Source: CAZLIC01 sp964559535 | GTDB lineage: Bacteria; Pseudomonadota; Alphaproteobacteria; Rhodobacterales; Rhodobacteraceae | Length of the DNA: 51,909 bases | Assembly: GCA_964559535.1 (NCBI GenBank) | Contig: CAZLIC010000020.1 | Span: 1-51,909 of the forward strand | Direction: 5' to 3' | Part shown: positions 1 through 8,070 of the stretch, one piece after another | Layout of the letters: the number at the start of each line of letters is the position of its first letter | Numbering within the stretch: position 1 is the first letter of the stretch | The notes under the pieces: model-generated | Database searches by the model: none | The model's input: the letters and a program-made list of their open reading frames with translations, nothing else | What the model was told of the DNA's origin: nothing | Made by a program: the position numbers and the translations under genes

Positions 1-419
1 GGCCCGCGCTATGCTAGCTTAACCTGCTGTCCACCAAACCGGCAGCAGGCCAAACCGCGCGTTCGGCGCTGCGCTCGGACCAATGGCGCTTGCGCCTCAC
101 TCTTCACCCTGTTCGCACTCGGCAACCTGTTCCTGGTGCGACGAAAGCTGATGGCATGAGGACAGGTCTGCCCGAAATCGGGCATGCCGCCGCAAACGCC
201 GCCCCAAAACCGCGAAGTCGGAACTCTCGGCCCGAACCGCACGTCGCAGCGACGCTCAGGCGGCCATCCCAGCGAAGCCGCAGCCGTAGATCAGACGCTC
301 CTATGCAACTTAACCCACACAAGTTTGAGAGTGTTCCTGAGTATGTAATTGAGGAATGCGAGAAGATGCTTGCTATTGTTTAAGAAGCTTGGTCCCTTAA
401 TGACAACGGCCAATTGAGG
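1..419. other. Element interior without a recognisable gene
   Basis: I see no convincing gene here. Codon use and composition do not support the longer open frames on either strand. A tiny frame at 303-383 (26 codons, ending KMLAIV) is clearly AT-richer than its surroundings and could be the tail of a decayed gene or chance. By position the stretch belongs to the integrated element whose integrase lies to the right. Confidence 0.4.
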
Positions 420-590
420 ATGAGCTTCACTTTCTGGCATGGCCGTTTCGTAGGTGAACCGCTGGCATGGGCCGATTACCGACCCAGCAGCCTTTGGGTT
501 GTCGTCAACGGCAGGGTCTTGGCCGTGACATGGGGCGAGGGGCGGGAAAGCCCTTGGGGGCGGCCCAAGGCCAAGCCCAGCGCCAACTGA
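420..590 (+). CDS. Small hypothetical protein of the integrated element
   Basis: A 56-codon frame from ATG 420 to TGA 588-590. The product is rich in Trp and hydrophobic residues (MSFTFWHGRF near the start, then LWVVVNGRVLAVTW) and looks more like a real small protein than random sequence. A GAGG sits directly before the ATG, closer than ideal. It converges on the integrase gene with a 17-bp gap. Function unknown; I recognise no family. It could be cargo of the element or a chance frame. Confidence 0.35.
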   Translation: MSFTFWHGRFVGEPLAWADYRPSSLWVVVNGRVLAVTWGEGRESPWGRPKAKPSAN

Positions 591-607
591 AAACAGGGGG
601 AGGGGGT

Positions 608-2266
608 CTAGGTGGCCCCCGTTCCGCCTTCCGGTGCCCCGATCACATAGCGGGGCAGCTTCAAGATTTCCCGGTGCAGCGCCGCGACCGGCATATCGCC
701 GTAGTGGGCCGCAACCGTGCCGTCTTCATGCCCCTGCATGGCGTCAAGATATTCCTTGGGGATGCCCACGGCCCGCCCGATAGTCTTCAACCGATGCCGC
801 CAGCCATGCGTGGGCTGCACCTTGGGGTCATCGACCTTGGCGACCCCGCGCACCCATTCCCGGACTGTATCTGCAATCGACTTGGCGCGGTCGGCGGGGT
901 CTTGATCGGGGGAAGTCAGAGTGAAGAACAGGTGCGGCGTGGCGCTGTCCCGGAACAGTGCTTCAATCCCCATGTCCAGAAGGTGCGGATGCACGGGCAC
1001 CGTCCGATAGGAGCGGTTTTTCACCGATCCCGCATCAGGGGTGATGCGCAAGCAGGCGATGCCGCCCTCTGTCACAAGGTCTTCCTTCCGCAGTTGCGTC
1101 AATTCAGTGATCCGCGCCCCGGTATAGGCACCGATCCAAGGCGTCCAGCGAATGGCCAGCTTGGTCATGGGGGCCATGCGACCGAGGGTGGCCGGATCGC
1201 GCAGGGCGCAGGACAGGATCGCCATGGCCTCATCATCGGTAAAGCCCTTCGGACGTGTCCTGATCGCCTTCTGCGACCGCACCCTGATGCTTTCGGCGGG
1301 GTTGACGGCAACCCTACGCTTCTGGCGGGCCAGACCATAGATCGCCTTCACCGCCGCCAGATACTTGTCGCTGACGGTCTTAGGCGAGAGCCCCTTGTCG
1401 TGGCGCAGATGATCGGCCCAGTCACTGACGTTCTCCGCTGTTACCGCCGCAGCATCGTCGTGTCCCACGAAGGCGGCAAGACTGTCCAGCTTGTGGCGGA
1501 AGTCCTTGGCCGTCCGGGGTCGCTTGCCATCCGCCAGATGTTCCCGTTCCCACAGCCCGAACAGGGCCGCGAAGGTCAGTTTGGGGCCGGTAGGGGCAGT
1601 CGGGGCCGGGGCCGGAACCGCAAAGGCGGGGTAGCGGGTTGCCCCTGCATCGTGCGAATAGTCGCCTTCCGCCTTCCGCAGGTTGACCGCAGCGGCATCG
1701 TCCATCGCATCCGCCACGGCAGTTATCAGGGGTGCACGGTCGGCAGGGTCTAGGATGATGCCCCGTTCCGTCAGAAGCATGTCCAGCGCCACGCCATAGC
1801 GGTATTCGGCCATCTCCGCAGGGGTCGCTTCCTCGCCTGCCTGATGCCTGACGAACCCAAGACCATCCTTGATGTGAGCATTCGCCCGCAGGACGCCACG
1901 CCAGACGGCAGGGGAACCGGGGTCGTCATCGAATGTAGCCAAGACCCGCGCCCGCACCTCACCAGCAAGGGCCAGCCGCTGCTTGTGCGTCAGGGGCTGG
2001 GGGCCATGGCGCAGGTTATCCCAGAACGCCCCTAGAGCCGCCTGCGCCGCGATGAACCGCGCCTTGCCTTCCGTAGGTTCGCGGGTGGAGAGAGAGACTT
2101 TCACAAAGGTCTTGCCGACAGTGATCGTGCTGAAAGACTCACCGACAGGCAGCGCGACTTTCCGCCCCGGTCCCGTCTTCGCCAGATCGGCGGGCACCCG
2201 GACCCGCAGATACAGCATTCCCGTCGAAGGTTCCTTCCAGGGTGAAGCCATCCGAATGCCTGTCAT
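608..2266 (-). CDS. Tyrosine recombinase/integrase (tRNA-Met-targeting element)
   Basis: Site-specific DNA integrase of about 552 aa. The N-terminal part (LYLRVRVPADL) resembles the DUF6538-type domain of some proteobacterial integrases. A SAM-like core-binding region follows at about residues 230-325 and a catalytic domain at about 340-530. Catalytic residues are visible: Arg in YTGARITEL (about 385), Lys in SVKNRSYRTVPVH (about 416), HGWR (487-490), His in MQGHEDG (about 513) and Tyr in AAHYG (about 522), so the enzyme looks intact. I chose ATG 2266 because AGGA/GGGA motifs lie just upstream. An in-frame ATG at 2335 would add 23 residues. The gene lies 85 bp from the 3' end of a tRNA gene in the same orientation, the usual arrangement for an element inserted at a tRNA 3' end. 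Confidence 0.9.
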   Translation of the reverse strand: MTGIRMASPWKEPSTGMLYLRVRVPADLAKTGPGRKVALPVGESFSTITVGKTFVKVSLSTREPTEGKARFIAAQAALGAFWDNLRHGPQPLTHKQRLALAGEVRARVLATFDDDPGSPAVWRGVLRANAHIKDGLGFVRHQAGEEATPAEMAEYRYGVALDMLLTERGIILDPADRAPLITAVADAMDDAAAVNLRKAEGDYSHDAGATRYPAFAVPAPAPTAPTGPKLTFAALFGLWEREHLADGKRPRTAKDFRHKLDSLAAFVGHDDAAAVTAENVSDWADHLRHDKGLSPKTVSDKYLAAVKAIYGLARQKRRVAVNPAESIRVRSQKAIRTRPKGFTDDEAMAILSCALRDPATLGRMAPMTKLAIRWTPWIGAYTGARITELTQLRKEDLVTEGGIACLRITPDAGSVKNRSYRTVPVHPHLLDMGIEALFRDSATPHLFFTLTSPDQDPADRAKSIADTVREWVRGVAKVDDPKVQPTHGWRHRLKTIGRAVGIPKEYLDAMQGHEDGTVAAHYGDMPVAALHREILKLPRYVIGAPEGGTGAT

Positions 2267-2351
2267 GTATCCCGGTCCTGTATACCAAGGACGCGGCGCT
2301 ATGTCTCTGAATTTCAGAGAATTTTGCGATGTCAATGCGATAGAAGGGAAG

Positions 2352-2428
2352 TGGTGGCGAGGGGGGGACTCGAACCCCCGACCCCGCGATTATGAGTCGC
2401 GTGCTCTAACCAGCTGAGCTACCTAGCC
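2352..2428 (-). tRNA. tRNA with CAT anticodon (probably elongator tRNA-Met); attachment site of the element
   Basis: All arms fold: acceptor, D stem GAGC, anticodon stem CGCGA/TCGCG with loop CTCATAA (anticodon CAT at 2392-2394), a 5-nt variable loop, T stem GGGGG/CCCCC with loop TTCGAGT, and encoded CCA at 2352-2354. The anticodon fits elongator Met best; tRNA-Ile2 with a modified CAT cannot be excluded by eye. The acceptor stem has one mismatch, T4 (2425) against C69 (2359). The 3' half borders the integrase, so it may derive from the element. Confidence 0.95.
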
Positions 2429-2438
2429 ACAGGGGCGG

Positions 2439-2467
2439 CCTATAGGGCGCGGGGCAGGGCGCGTCAA
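2439..2467 (-). promoter_or_regulatory. Sigma-70-type promoter of the tRNA gene
   Basis: On the minus strand TTGACG (2462-2467) and TATAGG (2439-2444) are separated by exactly 17 bp. The mature tRNA 5' end lies 11 bp downstream of the -10 box. This is a good housekeeping promoter match in the expected place. Confidence 0.75.
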
Positions 2468-2492
2468 GCCGCGTCCCGCCCCGCCCTTGGGG

Positions 2493-4199
2493 TCAGGCAA
2501 AGATGAAGTCGGCGTCGATCAACGGCGTCGCGGCCAGGCCGTCCAGCCGGATCACGGTTCTGCCGAACGCGATCAGAAGGTCGTCGCCGTCGTCCGAGAT
2601 CGTCAGCTGGTTGAGCCCGGTGATCCCGGCCGCGGCAACGTCGATCACGTCCACGTTGAACGCGAAATCGGTAATCACGTCGCTGCCCTCTTTGCGGTCA
2701 AGGTAGACGAACACATCCGCGCCGTCGCCGCCGGTCAGGGTGTCGTCGCCGTCGTTGCCGGTCAACCGGTCGTTCTCGCGGCCGCCGTCCAGCGAATCTG
2801 CGCCCCTGCCGCCGAAAAGCTCGTCGTTGCCCCGCCCACCCAGGATTGTGTCGTTGCCGTCGTCGCCAAAGATGGCATCGCTGCCCGTACCGCCATCCAA
2901 AGTGTCTTTGCCGCCAAGGCCCTCGATCACATCGCTGCTGCTGCCGCCGAACAGCGAATCGCCGCGGGTCGAATGGCCGACCAGGCGGGTAGAGACAGAC
3001 AGCGTGTATCTGCCCACGCTTTCTTCCATGCCTGCTGCGGAGAGGAAGTAGGTGCCGGTTTCCTCGGCGGTGAAGAACAGGGTCGAGGACGCTGCCCCGA
3101 TCGCGTCGTCTTCAAAGTCGTTGTTGAATCGGATAACGCCCCCGTCCGCGTCAAGCAGGAACAGCAGGGGGTCCAGACTCGGGCCGGCGCTGCCATCGGC
3201 TGTCAGCCGGATCTGGTAGGTTTCGCCCCGCCGCAACTCGACCGCGTACCAGTCCTCATCGACGTCGCCACCGACCACGCCGCCAACCGGCGCGCCGTCC
3301 ACCGCAATGGTCCCGGTGGTGGCGGTGGTGGCAGAGATCTGGTCGTTCAGGGAAACGGTGTAGCTCCCCAAATTGGCTGTAAGGTCGAAGGCTTCGACGA
3401 AATGCAGCCCGGTTCTGGTCGCGGTGAAGGTAAGAAGCGCGTTCCGACCTTCGCCACTGTCGCCGTCGGCGCGAAGGATGTCGCCGAAGGCGTTGAGCAG
3501 GTTCAGGTGGGGGTCGGGAGTCGCTTTTGTGCCGGTGCGGTTCATCGCGATGACATAGGTCTCGCCCGCCACCAGCCGCACCTGGAACCAGTCGCGGTCA
3601 AAAAAAACGCCGTTCTGGCCCTGAACCGTTTCGCCAAAGCCAAGGACGCCGGTCGTGTTAACGTCGGCGGCAACATCGGCTGCACCGGTGGTTTCCAGCT
3701 GCAGCGTCGGGGTGTCGTTACCCGACAGCAGGAACACCGTCTCGTTCAGTGCAAAACCAAGGCTGATCACCGCGCCGCCCATGGCGAACTGCCCGCCCAC
3801 GGTCTCGTTCAGCACCGAGATCCCTACGGCGCTGAAGGTGATGGTGACCAGATCGCCGTCGTCGTCCTGGGTCAGCTCGATCCGGCCAAGACCGTTGCCC
3901 GAACCGAGGTCGTCGAAGGTGCCGGTCTGGCCGGAACCGCCCGCAACCAGCGACGCCACATCGGTCGAGACGTCGAACAGACGATACAGCTCGGTCGGAT
4001 CGTCGGACGCAAAGGTTTCGGCATTCAGGGTGAACGTGGCCGAGATGACCTCGAACGCGCTGGTCAGGTCGAAGGCGAAAAAGCTCCGGAACTCGGTGCC
4101 GTTCAGAAGGCCGGAAACATAGTTGGTGTTTGCGGGGTCATGAAACCCGGTCGCACTGTACTGGCCACTGTCTGTAGCCGTAAAGTTCTGGGTGACCAC
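2493..4199 (-). CDS. RTX-type calcium-binding secreted protein
   Basis: A 568-aa acidic, Cys-poor protein without a Sec signal peptide. The N-terminal ~170 residues are a beta-rich unknown region (SFFAFDLTSA, SATFTLNAETF). Two segments resemble bacterial pre-peptidase C-terminal (PPC) beta domains: RDWFQVRLVAGETYVIAM and DEDWYAVELRRGETYQIRL, each followed by LFLLDADG/LNLLNAFGD. The C-terminal part carries about six GGxGxDxLx calcium-binding nonapeptides (GGTGSDAIFG, GGRGNDELFG, GGRGADSLDG) and a hydrophobic end typical of type I secretion signals. Predicted to be exported by a type I system and to fold on binding calcium outside the cell. No catalytic motif was seen and no secretion genes are adjacent. 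Adhesin or matrix protein is a guess. Confidence 0.8.
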   Translation of the reverse strand: MVTQNFTATDSGQYSATGFHDPANTNYVSGLLNGTEFRSFFAFDLTSAFEVISATFTLNAETFASDDPTELYRLFDVSTDVASLVAGGSGQTGTFDDLGSGNGLGRIELTQDDDGDLVTITFSAVGISVLNETVGGQFAMGGAVISLGFALNETVFLLSGNDTPTLQLETTGAADVAADVNTTGVLGFGETVQGQNGVFFDRDWFQVRLVAGETYVIAMNRTGTKATPDPHLNLLNAFGDILRADGDSGEGRNALLTFTATRTGLHFVEAFDLTANLGSYTVSLNDQISATTATTGTIAVDGAPVGGVVGGDVDEDWYAVELRRGETYQIRLTADGSAGPSLDPLLFLLDADGGVIRFNNDFEDDAIGAASSTLFFTAEETGTYFLSAAGMEESVGRYTLSVSTRLVGHSTRGDSLFGGSSSDVIEGLGGKDTLDGGTGSDAIFGDDGNDTILGGRGNDELFGGRGADSLDGGRENDRLTGNDGDDTLTGGDGADVFVYLDRKEGSDVITDFAFNVDVIDVAAAGITGLNQLTISDDGDDLLIAFGRTVIRLDGLAATPLIDADFIFA

Positions 4200-4425
4200 G
4201 ATTTAGCTCCTTCAGTAAATTCTTTGCGATCTGGCTTGCGTCGTTGCCGGAACGCCCACACGGCAAGGTGTCCGTTTGGTGGCCACGCTGAAGAACCGAA
4301 AACGATTCGCCAATGAAATTCGGGGCGCATCCAGGATTTTCCCGGGAACACCGCCACGCTGCAGGCCGTGGCAATCCCGCGCATCCGGGCGCCCCCGCCT
4401 CGCCCCGCCGCGTCGCGCCGCCGCG
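4200..4425. other. Intergenic region upstream of the RTX gene
   Basis: It separates the RTX start (4199) from the end of the hydantoinase gene (4426). It must hold the RTX promoter and the upstream gene's terminator, but I could not fix either by eye. No convincing small gene. Confidence 0.4.
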
Positions 4426-6414
4426 TCAGGCCCCCCGCGCCACCCGCGGCCGCCCCGCCGCCGTGGCCGTCACCCGCGCCTCGACAAACATCGTCCGGCC
4501 CTCGATCTCGGCCTCTTTCACCTCGCGCTCCACGCTGACCACCGCTTCGGCCGCCCCCGCCCGCAAGGCGCGCGCCTGCACCTCGGCCGACAGCGCCGCG
4601 GCCATCGCGTCCAGCGCGGCGCCAGAGTCGGAGAACACCTGCAGCCCACCCGGCAGATGCGCCACGAACTGCCCCTCGGCCGGGCTGGTGACGATGCCCG
4701 ACATGCGCTGCATCACCTGCCCCACCACCGCACCAATGGCATTCGCCACCCCCGCATGCTCCGGCAGGATCATCTGGCAGCGCAGCCGCTCGCCCACCGC
4801 GCCGTAATAAGCGGGGGCACTGGCGCCCAGCCCCACCACCGGCACATCCAGCCGGATGTCGAACGACAACAGCCCCCGGTGCCCGTCCAGCCCCGCCCGC
4901 AACAGCGGATGGCCGACCAGCCCCGCCTCGCCATCAAACCGCGGGTCTTCGGCCAGCGCCGCGTCCAGCAGGCAATCCACCGTCTGCGCCGTCAACTGGT
5001 CGACAATCCCCTGCGCCAGCTCTGCCGCATCCGCCGCGATCCGCTCGCCATCGCCGCGCCGCCGCCGCGCCATCAGCGCCAGCGCCTTGTCCGCCGCCGC
5101 CGCATCCCAGGCGGCCAGCCGCCCCAGCACATGGCTGGCATCCGACGGCGTCACGCCCGACAGCATCACCAGCCCCCGCGCCACCAGCCGGTCGAGGCTC
5201 GCCGCCTCGCGCCGCGTCTTCAGCAGCGCCGACACCGGCATCGGCGCCACCAGCCTCTCCAGCACTGCCGCATCGCCCGCCGCCAACCCCTCGGCCCGCC
5301 CCATGGGCACCGCAAACCGCCCGTCATGTTCGCCGGGGGCATAGGCCTGCAACCAGCGGTCCAGCGCCGCATGCACCATCGGCCCGTGGTCCGCCGCAAG
5401 CAGCGACACCGGAATCAGCCGCCGCGGCCCCAGCCGCAGGCCCCCCGCCAGCCCCTCCAGCAGATGCACCTCGCTGTCGCCGCCCAGCCCCGTGGTGCGC
5501 ATTGCCACCGCTTCCACCATGGTGCGGAACCCGCCCACCCGCGCGCCTTCCGGGTCAATCGCAGGCAGCCCGCCGCGCAAGAGCGCCACGTCGGTCGTGG
5601 TGCCGCCAATGTCGGACACCAGCGCGTCCTGCGCCCCGGTCAGCCAGCGCGCGCCCACGATGCTGGCGGCAGGCCCGGACAGGATGGTTTCAATGGGCCG
5701 TTCCCGCACCATCGCCGCCGATATCAGCGCCCCGTCGCCGCGCACCACCATCAGCGGCGCGGTGATCCCGGCGCGCGCCAGATGCGCCTCGCAGGCCGTC
5801 ACCAGCCGGTCGATCATGCCCACCAGCCGCGCGTTCAGCACCGCCGTCAGCGCCCGCTTCGGCCCGTTCAGGTTGGCCGACAACTCGTGCGAACAGGTGA
5901 CGGGCAGGCCGGTCACGCGGCGGATCACATCACGCACCGCCAGTTCATGCGCCGGGTTGCGGGTGGCAAACCGCGCGGCCACCGCATAACCGGTGATCCC
6001 CACGCCCGGCAGCGCCGCCTGCAGCGCGCCCAGGTCCAGCCGGGCCGCCTCGCTGCCAGCATGGGAATGCCCGCCCGCCAGCAGGATCAGCGGGTCACCT
6101 CCCAGCGCCTGCGCCAGCCCCGCCCGCGCCACGTCGCCCGCGTCGAAGCCCACGAACACCAGCGCCACGCGGCCGCCCTGGCCTTCAACCAGCGCATTGG
6201 TGGCCAGCGTGGTGGACAGGGCCACCAGCCCCACCTGCCCGGGCGCCACACCCGCGGCCGCCAGCGCCGCATCCACCGCGCCGCCAATGCCCACCGCCAG
6301 ATCGCCCCGCGTGGTCAGCGCCTTTGCCTTGCCCAGCACGCGCGTGGCCTCACCGTCCAGCACCGCCGCATCGGTGAAGGTTCCGCCCGTATCCACGCCC
6401 AGAAGTACCGCCAT
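4426..6414 (-). CDS. Hydantoinase/oxoprolinase family protein, HyuA-type subunit
   Basis: A 662-aa ATP-dependent amidohydrolase-type subunit of the HyuA/OplA family, which cleaves cyclic amides such as hydantoins, 5-oxoproline or related compounds. The start at ATG 6414 gives the classic opening MAVLLGVDTGGTFTDAAVLDG, the N-terminal actin-like phosphate motif. The second phosphate motif is SDIGGTTTDVALLRGG, and STTLATNALVEGQGG is also family-typical. HyuA normally works with a HyuB subunit, but no hyuB lies next to it: both flanking genes are unrelated. Substrate unknown. Confidence 0.85.
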   Translation of the reverse strand: MAVLLGVDTGGTFTDAAVLDGEATRVLGKAKALTTRGDLAVGIGGAVDAALAAAGVAPGQVGLVALSTTLATNALVEGQGGRVALVFVGFDAGDVARAGLAQALGGDPLILLAGGHSHAGSEAARLDLGALQAALPGVGITGYAVAARFATRNPAHELAVRDVIRRVTGLPVTCSHELSANLNGPKRALTAVLNARLVGMIDRLVTACEAHLARAGITAPLMVVRGDGALISAAMVRERPIETILSGPAASIVGARWLTGAQDALVSDIGGTTTDVALLRGGLPAIDPEGARVGGFRTMVEAVAMRTTGLGGDSEVHLLEGLAGGLRLGPRRLIPVSLLAADHGPMVHAALDRWLQAYAPGEHDGRFAVPMGRAEGLAAGDAAVLERLVAPMPVSALLKTRREAASLDRLVARGLVMLSGVTPSDASHVLGRLAAWDAAAADKALALMARRRRGDGERIAADAAELAQGIVDQLTAQTVDCLLDAALAEDPRFDGEAGLVGHPLLRAGLDGHRGLLSFDIRLDVPVVGLGASAPAYYGAVGERLRCQMILPEHAGVANAIGAVVGQVMQRMSGIVTSPAEGQFVAHLPGGLQVFSDSGAALDAMAAALSAEVQARALRAGAAEAVVSVEREVKEAEIEGRTMFVEARVTATAAGRPRVARGA

Positions 6415-6577
6415 CCGCTCCCCGCACGCTCTTTCTTGCCCGATAGGCCAACCGTCGCACCTGCACCAGCGCCGCGCCGCGCCATGGGCGACCCGGCTGT
6501 CCGATTTTGCGGCACGAACCACTTGTGTGGCGCCGCAATGGTCCCGACATCGTGCCGGTCCTGATAGGGAGGGTCTG

Positions 6578-7321
6578 GTGTCTGCGCCTAGCCGTTCGGT
6601 TGCCGGGGTCATGGTCCAATCCACCTCCGGCTGGCTGTATGGACTGCTCATTGTCGCCGCGTTCTGCCTGTGCGGCATGGCCGTCAGCCAGTCGTTGAAC
6701 GCGCATCGCCTGCAGACGCAGGGCGTCTCGGCGGTGGCCAGGGTCGTGCGGCGGGAAACCTCGACCCGTAGCTGCGGCACGCCGAAACACCGCCGCACCT
6801 GCACCGACCATGATCTTGTCTACAGCTTCCCCACCGCAGTTGGGCAACAGACGGTGCAGCGCGATGTCAGCCGCGCCGAATACGACCGTACGCGTCTGGG
6901 TGCGCAGCGAACTGTGCGCTACCTGCCGTCAGACCCGCGGGTTTGGGAAGCCACGCCAGGCGACGTAAAGAGCGGCGCAGCGGGCACAGGCGTTATGGGT
7001 ACCCTCTTGGCGGGTGCCGGGGCACTGGGCCTGTCGCGGCTGCACCGTCGCGTGCAGGCCATGGTCCGTGTGCGCGACACCGGGGAACGGCGGCAGGCCA
7101 CTGTTACCAGCCACCGCGACACCGGCACCCGCATCAATGGTGCGGCGCTGTGGGTGGCGCAATGGCGTGACGAAGCCGGGTGCAGCGGCGAAGCGCTGGC
7201 GCGCTTCGGCCTGACACTGCCCGCCGTTGGCCAGCAGATCAGCGTCTATGCCGACCCGCAGGGCGTTCTGCCCCCTGCCTGGGAAGGCGACGTGGGCGCC
7301 CCCCGCGTGGGACAGGTCTGA
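6578..7321 (+). CDS. DUF3592-like membrane protein
   Basis: About 247 aa, with two predicted membrane helices (WLYGLLIVAAFCLCGMAV near the N-terminus and GVMGTLLAGAGALGL in the middle). Between them a soluble segment (QGVSAVARVVRRE, TVRYLPSDPRVWE) matches the DUF3592 pattern. A second similar segment follows the second helix (RRQATVTSHRDTGTRINGA, ISVYADPQGVLPP), so the protein may be a tandem DUF3592 repeat. I chose GTG 6578 because GGGAGG lies 5 nt upstream. ATG 6611 is the alternative. It is divergent from the HyuA gene. Function unknown. Confidence 0.65.
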   Translation: MSAPSRSVAGVMVQSTSGWLYGLLIVAAFCLCGMAVSQSLNAHRLQTQGVSAVARVVRRETSTRSCGTPKHRRTCTDHDLVYSFPTAVGQQTVQRDVSRAEYDRTRLGAQRTVRYLPSDPRVWEATPGDVKSGAAGTGVMGTLLAGAGALGLSRLHRRVQAMVRVRDTGERRQATVTSHRDTGTRINGAALWVAQWRDEAGCSGEALARFGLTLPAVGQQISVYADPQGVLPPAWEGDVGAPRVGQV

Positions 7322-7328
7322 ACGCAAG

Positions 7329-7389
7329 GTTAACGCCGTCTCGTAACCCATTGAATTCGTTCATACCGTGAAATGTCCCAGCGTGGGAC
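7329..7389 (+). repeat. Intergenic repeated element, copy A
   Basis: Reads GTTAACGC, then AACCCATTG (7345-7353), 20 nt, then the small hairpin TGTCCCA-GC-GTGGGAC (7374-7389). A second copy with the same blocks and nearly identical spacing lies at 45815-45877 on the minus strand. Both copies sit between convergent genes. Confidence 0.55.
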
Positions 7390-7407
7390 GCCGGTTGTCC
7401 CGCGCGA

Positions 7408-8004
7408 TCACTTCGCGCGGAACACCAGGCGCATGCAGTCAATCCCGTTGGCGTTGCCGCGCATCAGGAAGTTGCGGCCGTCAAACCACTGGCCATCCTG
7501 GCCCATCCAGAACGGGTCGACACCCACAAAGCGCGAGTGAACATAGGTCACACCCGGCAGGCCCAGCGCGCGCGCCGAGGTCTTCAGCTGTGCCGGGCGC
7601 AGGACGGTCGCCAGAAGGGCGTTGTTGTTGAAGGCCAGCCGGACCGAGTAGTCGGTACCGCCGCGCGGTCCCGGATCGGCAGCCCGGCGGTCGGTGTCGA
7701 TGCACACATACCAGCTGTCCACCTTCGTGCCCTCGGGCACGACGGCCATGCCGGTATCCAGCGGCGCCTTCAGCGTGAAGCCCTGCCGTTCCGGAAAGGC
7801 ATAGATCGTGTTCTTCGCCAGCGCCCCGTCGCCGACGCTGGTACGCCCTTCGCGCGTCAAGGCCGCGGGAATACCCGTAACCACCCGGAACGGCTCGGCG
7901 CCGCCCAGGTTGGCGGCCGAAGCCGACGTCACCTTTGTCGCCGCCGCGGCAGGCAGCACCGCAACCACCGTGGCCAGCACGGCCGCACACACACACCGAA
8001 ACAT
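7408..8004 (-). CDS. Exported hypothetical protein
   Basis: A 198-aa protein with a clear Sec signal peptide (FRCVCAAVLATVVAVLPAAAA, cleavage probably after the AAA run), so periplasmic or secreted. The mature part is soluble, with two cysteines (YVCIDT and IDCMRLVF) that could form a disulfide. I do not recognise a family. AAGAGAGG upstream is a good ribosome binding site. It converges on the DUF3592-like gene across the repeated element. Confidence 0.7.
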   Translation of the reverse strand: MFRCVCAAVLATVVAVLPAAAATKVTSASAANLGGAEPFRVVTGIPAALTREGRTSVGDGALAKNTIYAFPERQGFTLKAPLDTGMAVVPEGTKVDSWYVCIDTDRRAADPGPRGGTDYSVRLAFNNNALLATVLRPAQLKTSARALGLPGVTYVHSRFVGVDPFWMGQDGQWFDGRNFLMRGNANGIDCMRLVFRAK

Positions 8005-8070
8005 GGGAACCTCTCTTCCGAACGCAGTTTGATTCGAATGTGAACGGTCTTCGTGGCGCCGGTTGGGCAG

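Noticed and set aside
303..383. A 26-codon AT-rich frame as a gene
   Set aside because: Too short, no ribosome binding site, no recognisable family; mentioned only as a composition anomaly.
4276..6564. Long plus-strand open frame opposite the HyuA gene
   Set aside because: The translation is dominated by Arg, His, Pro and Gln, typical of antisense of a GC-rich gene; the minus frame has clear motifs.
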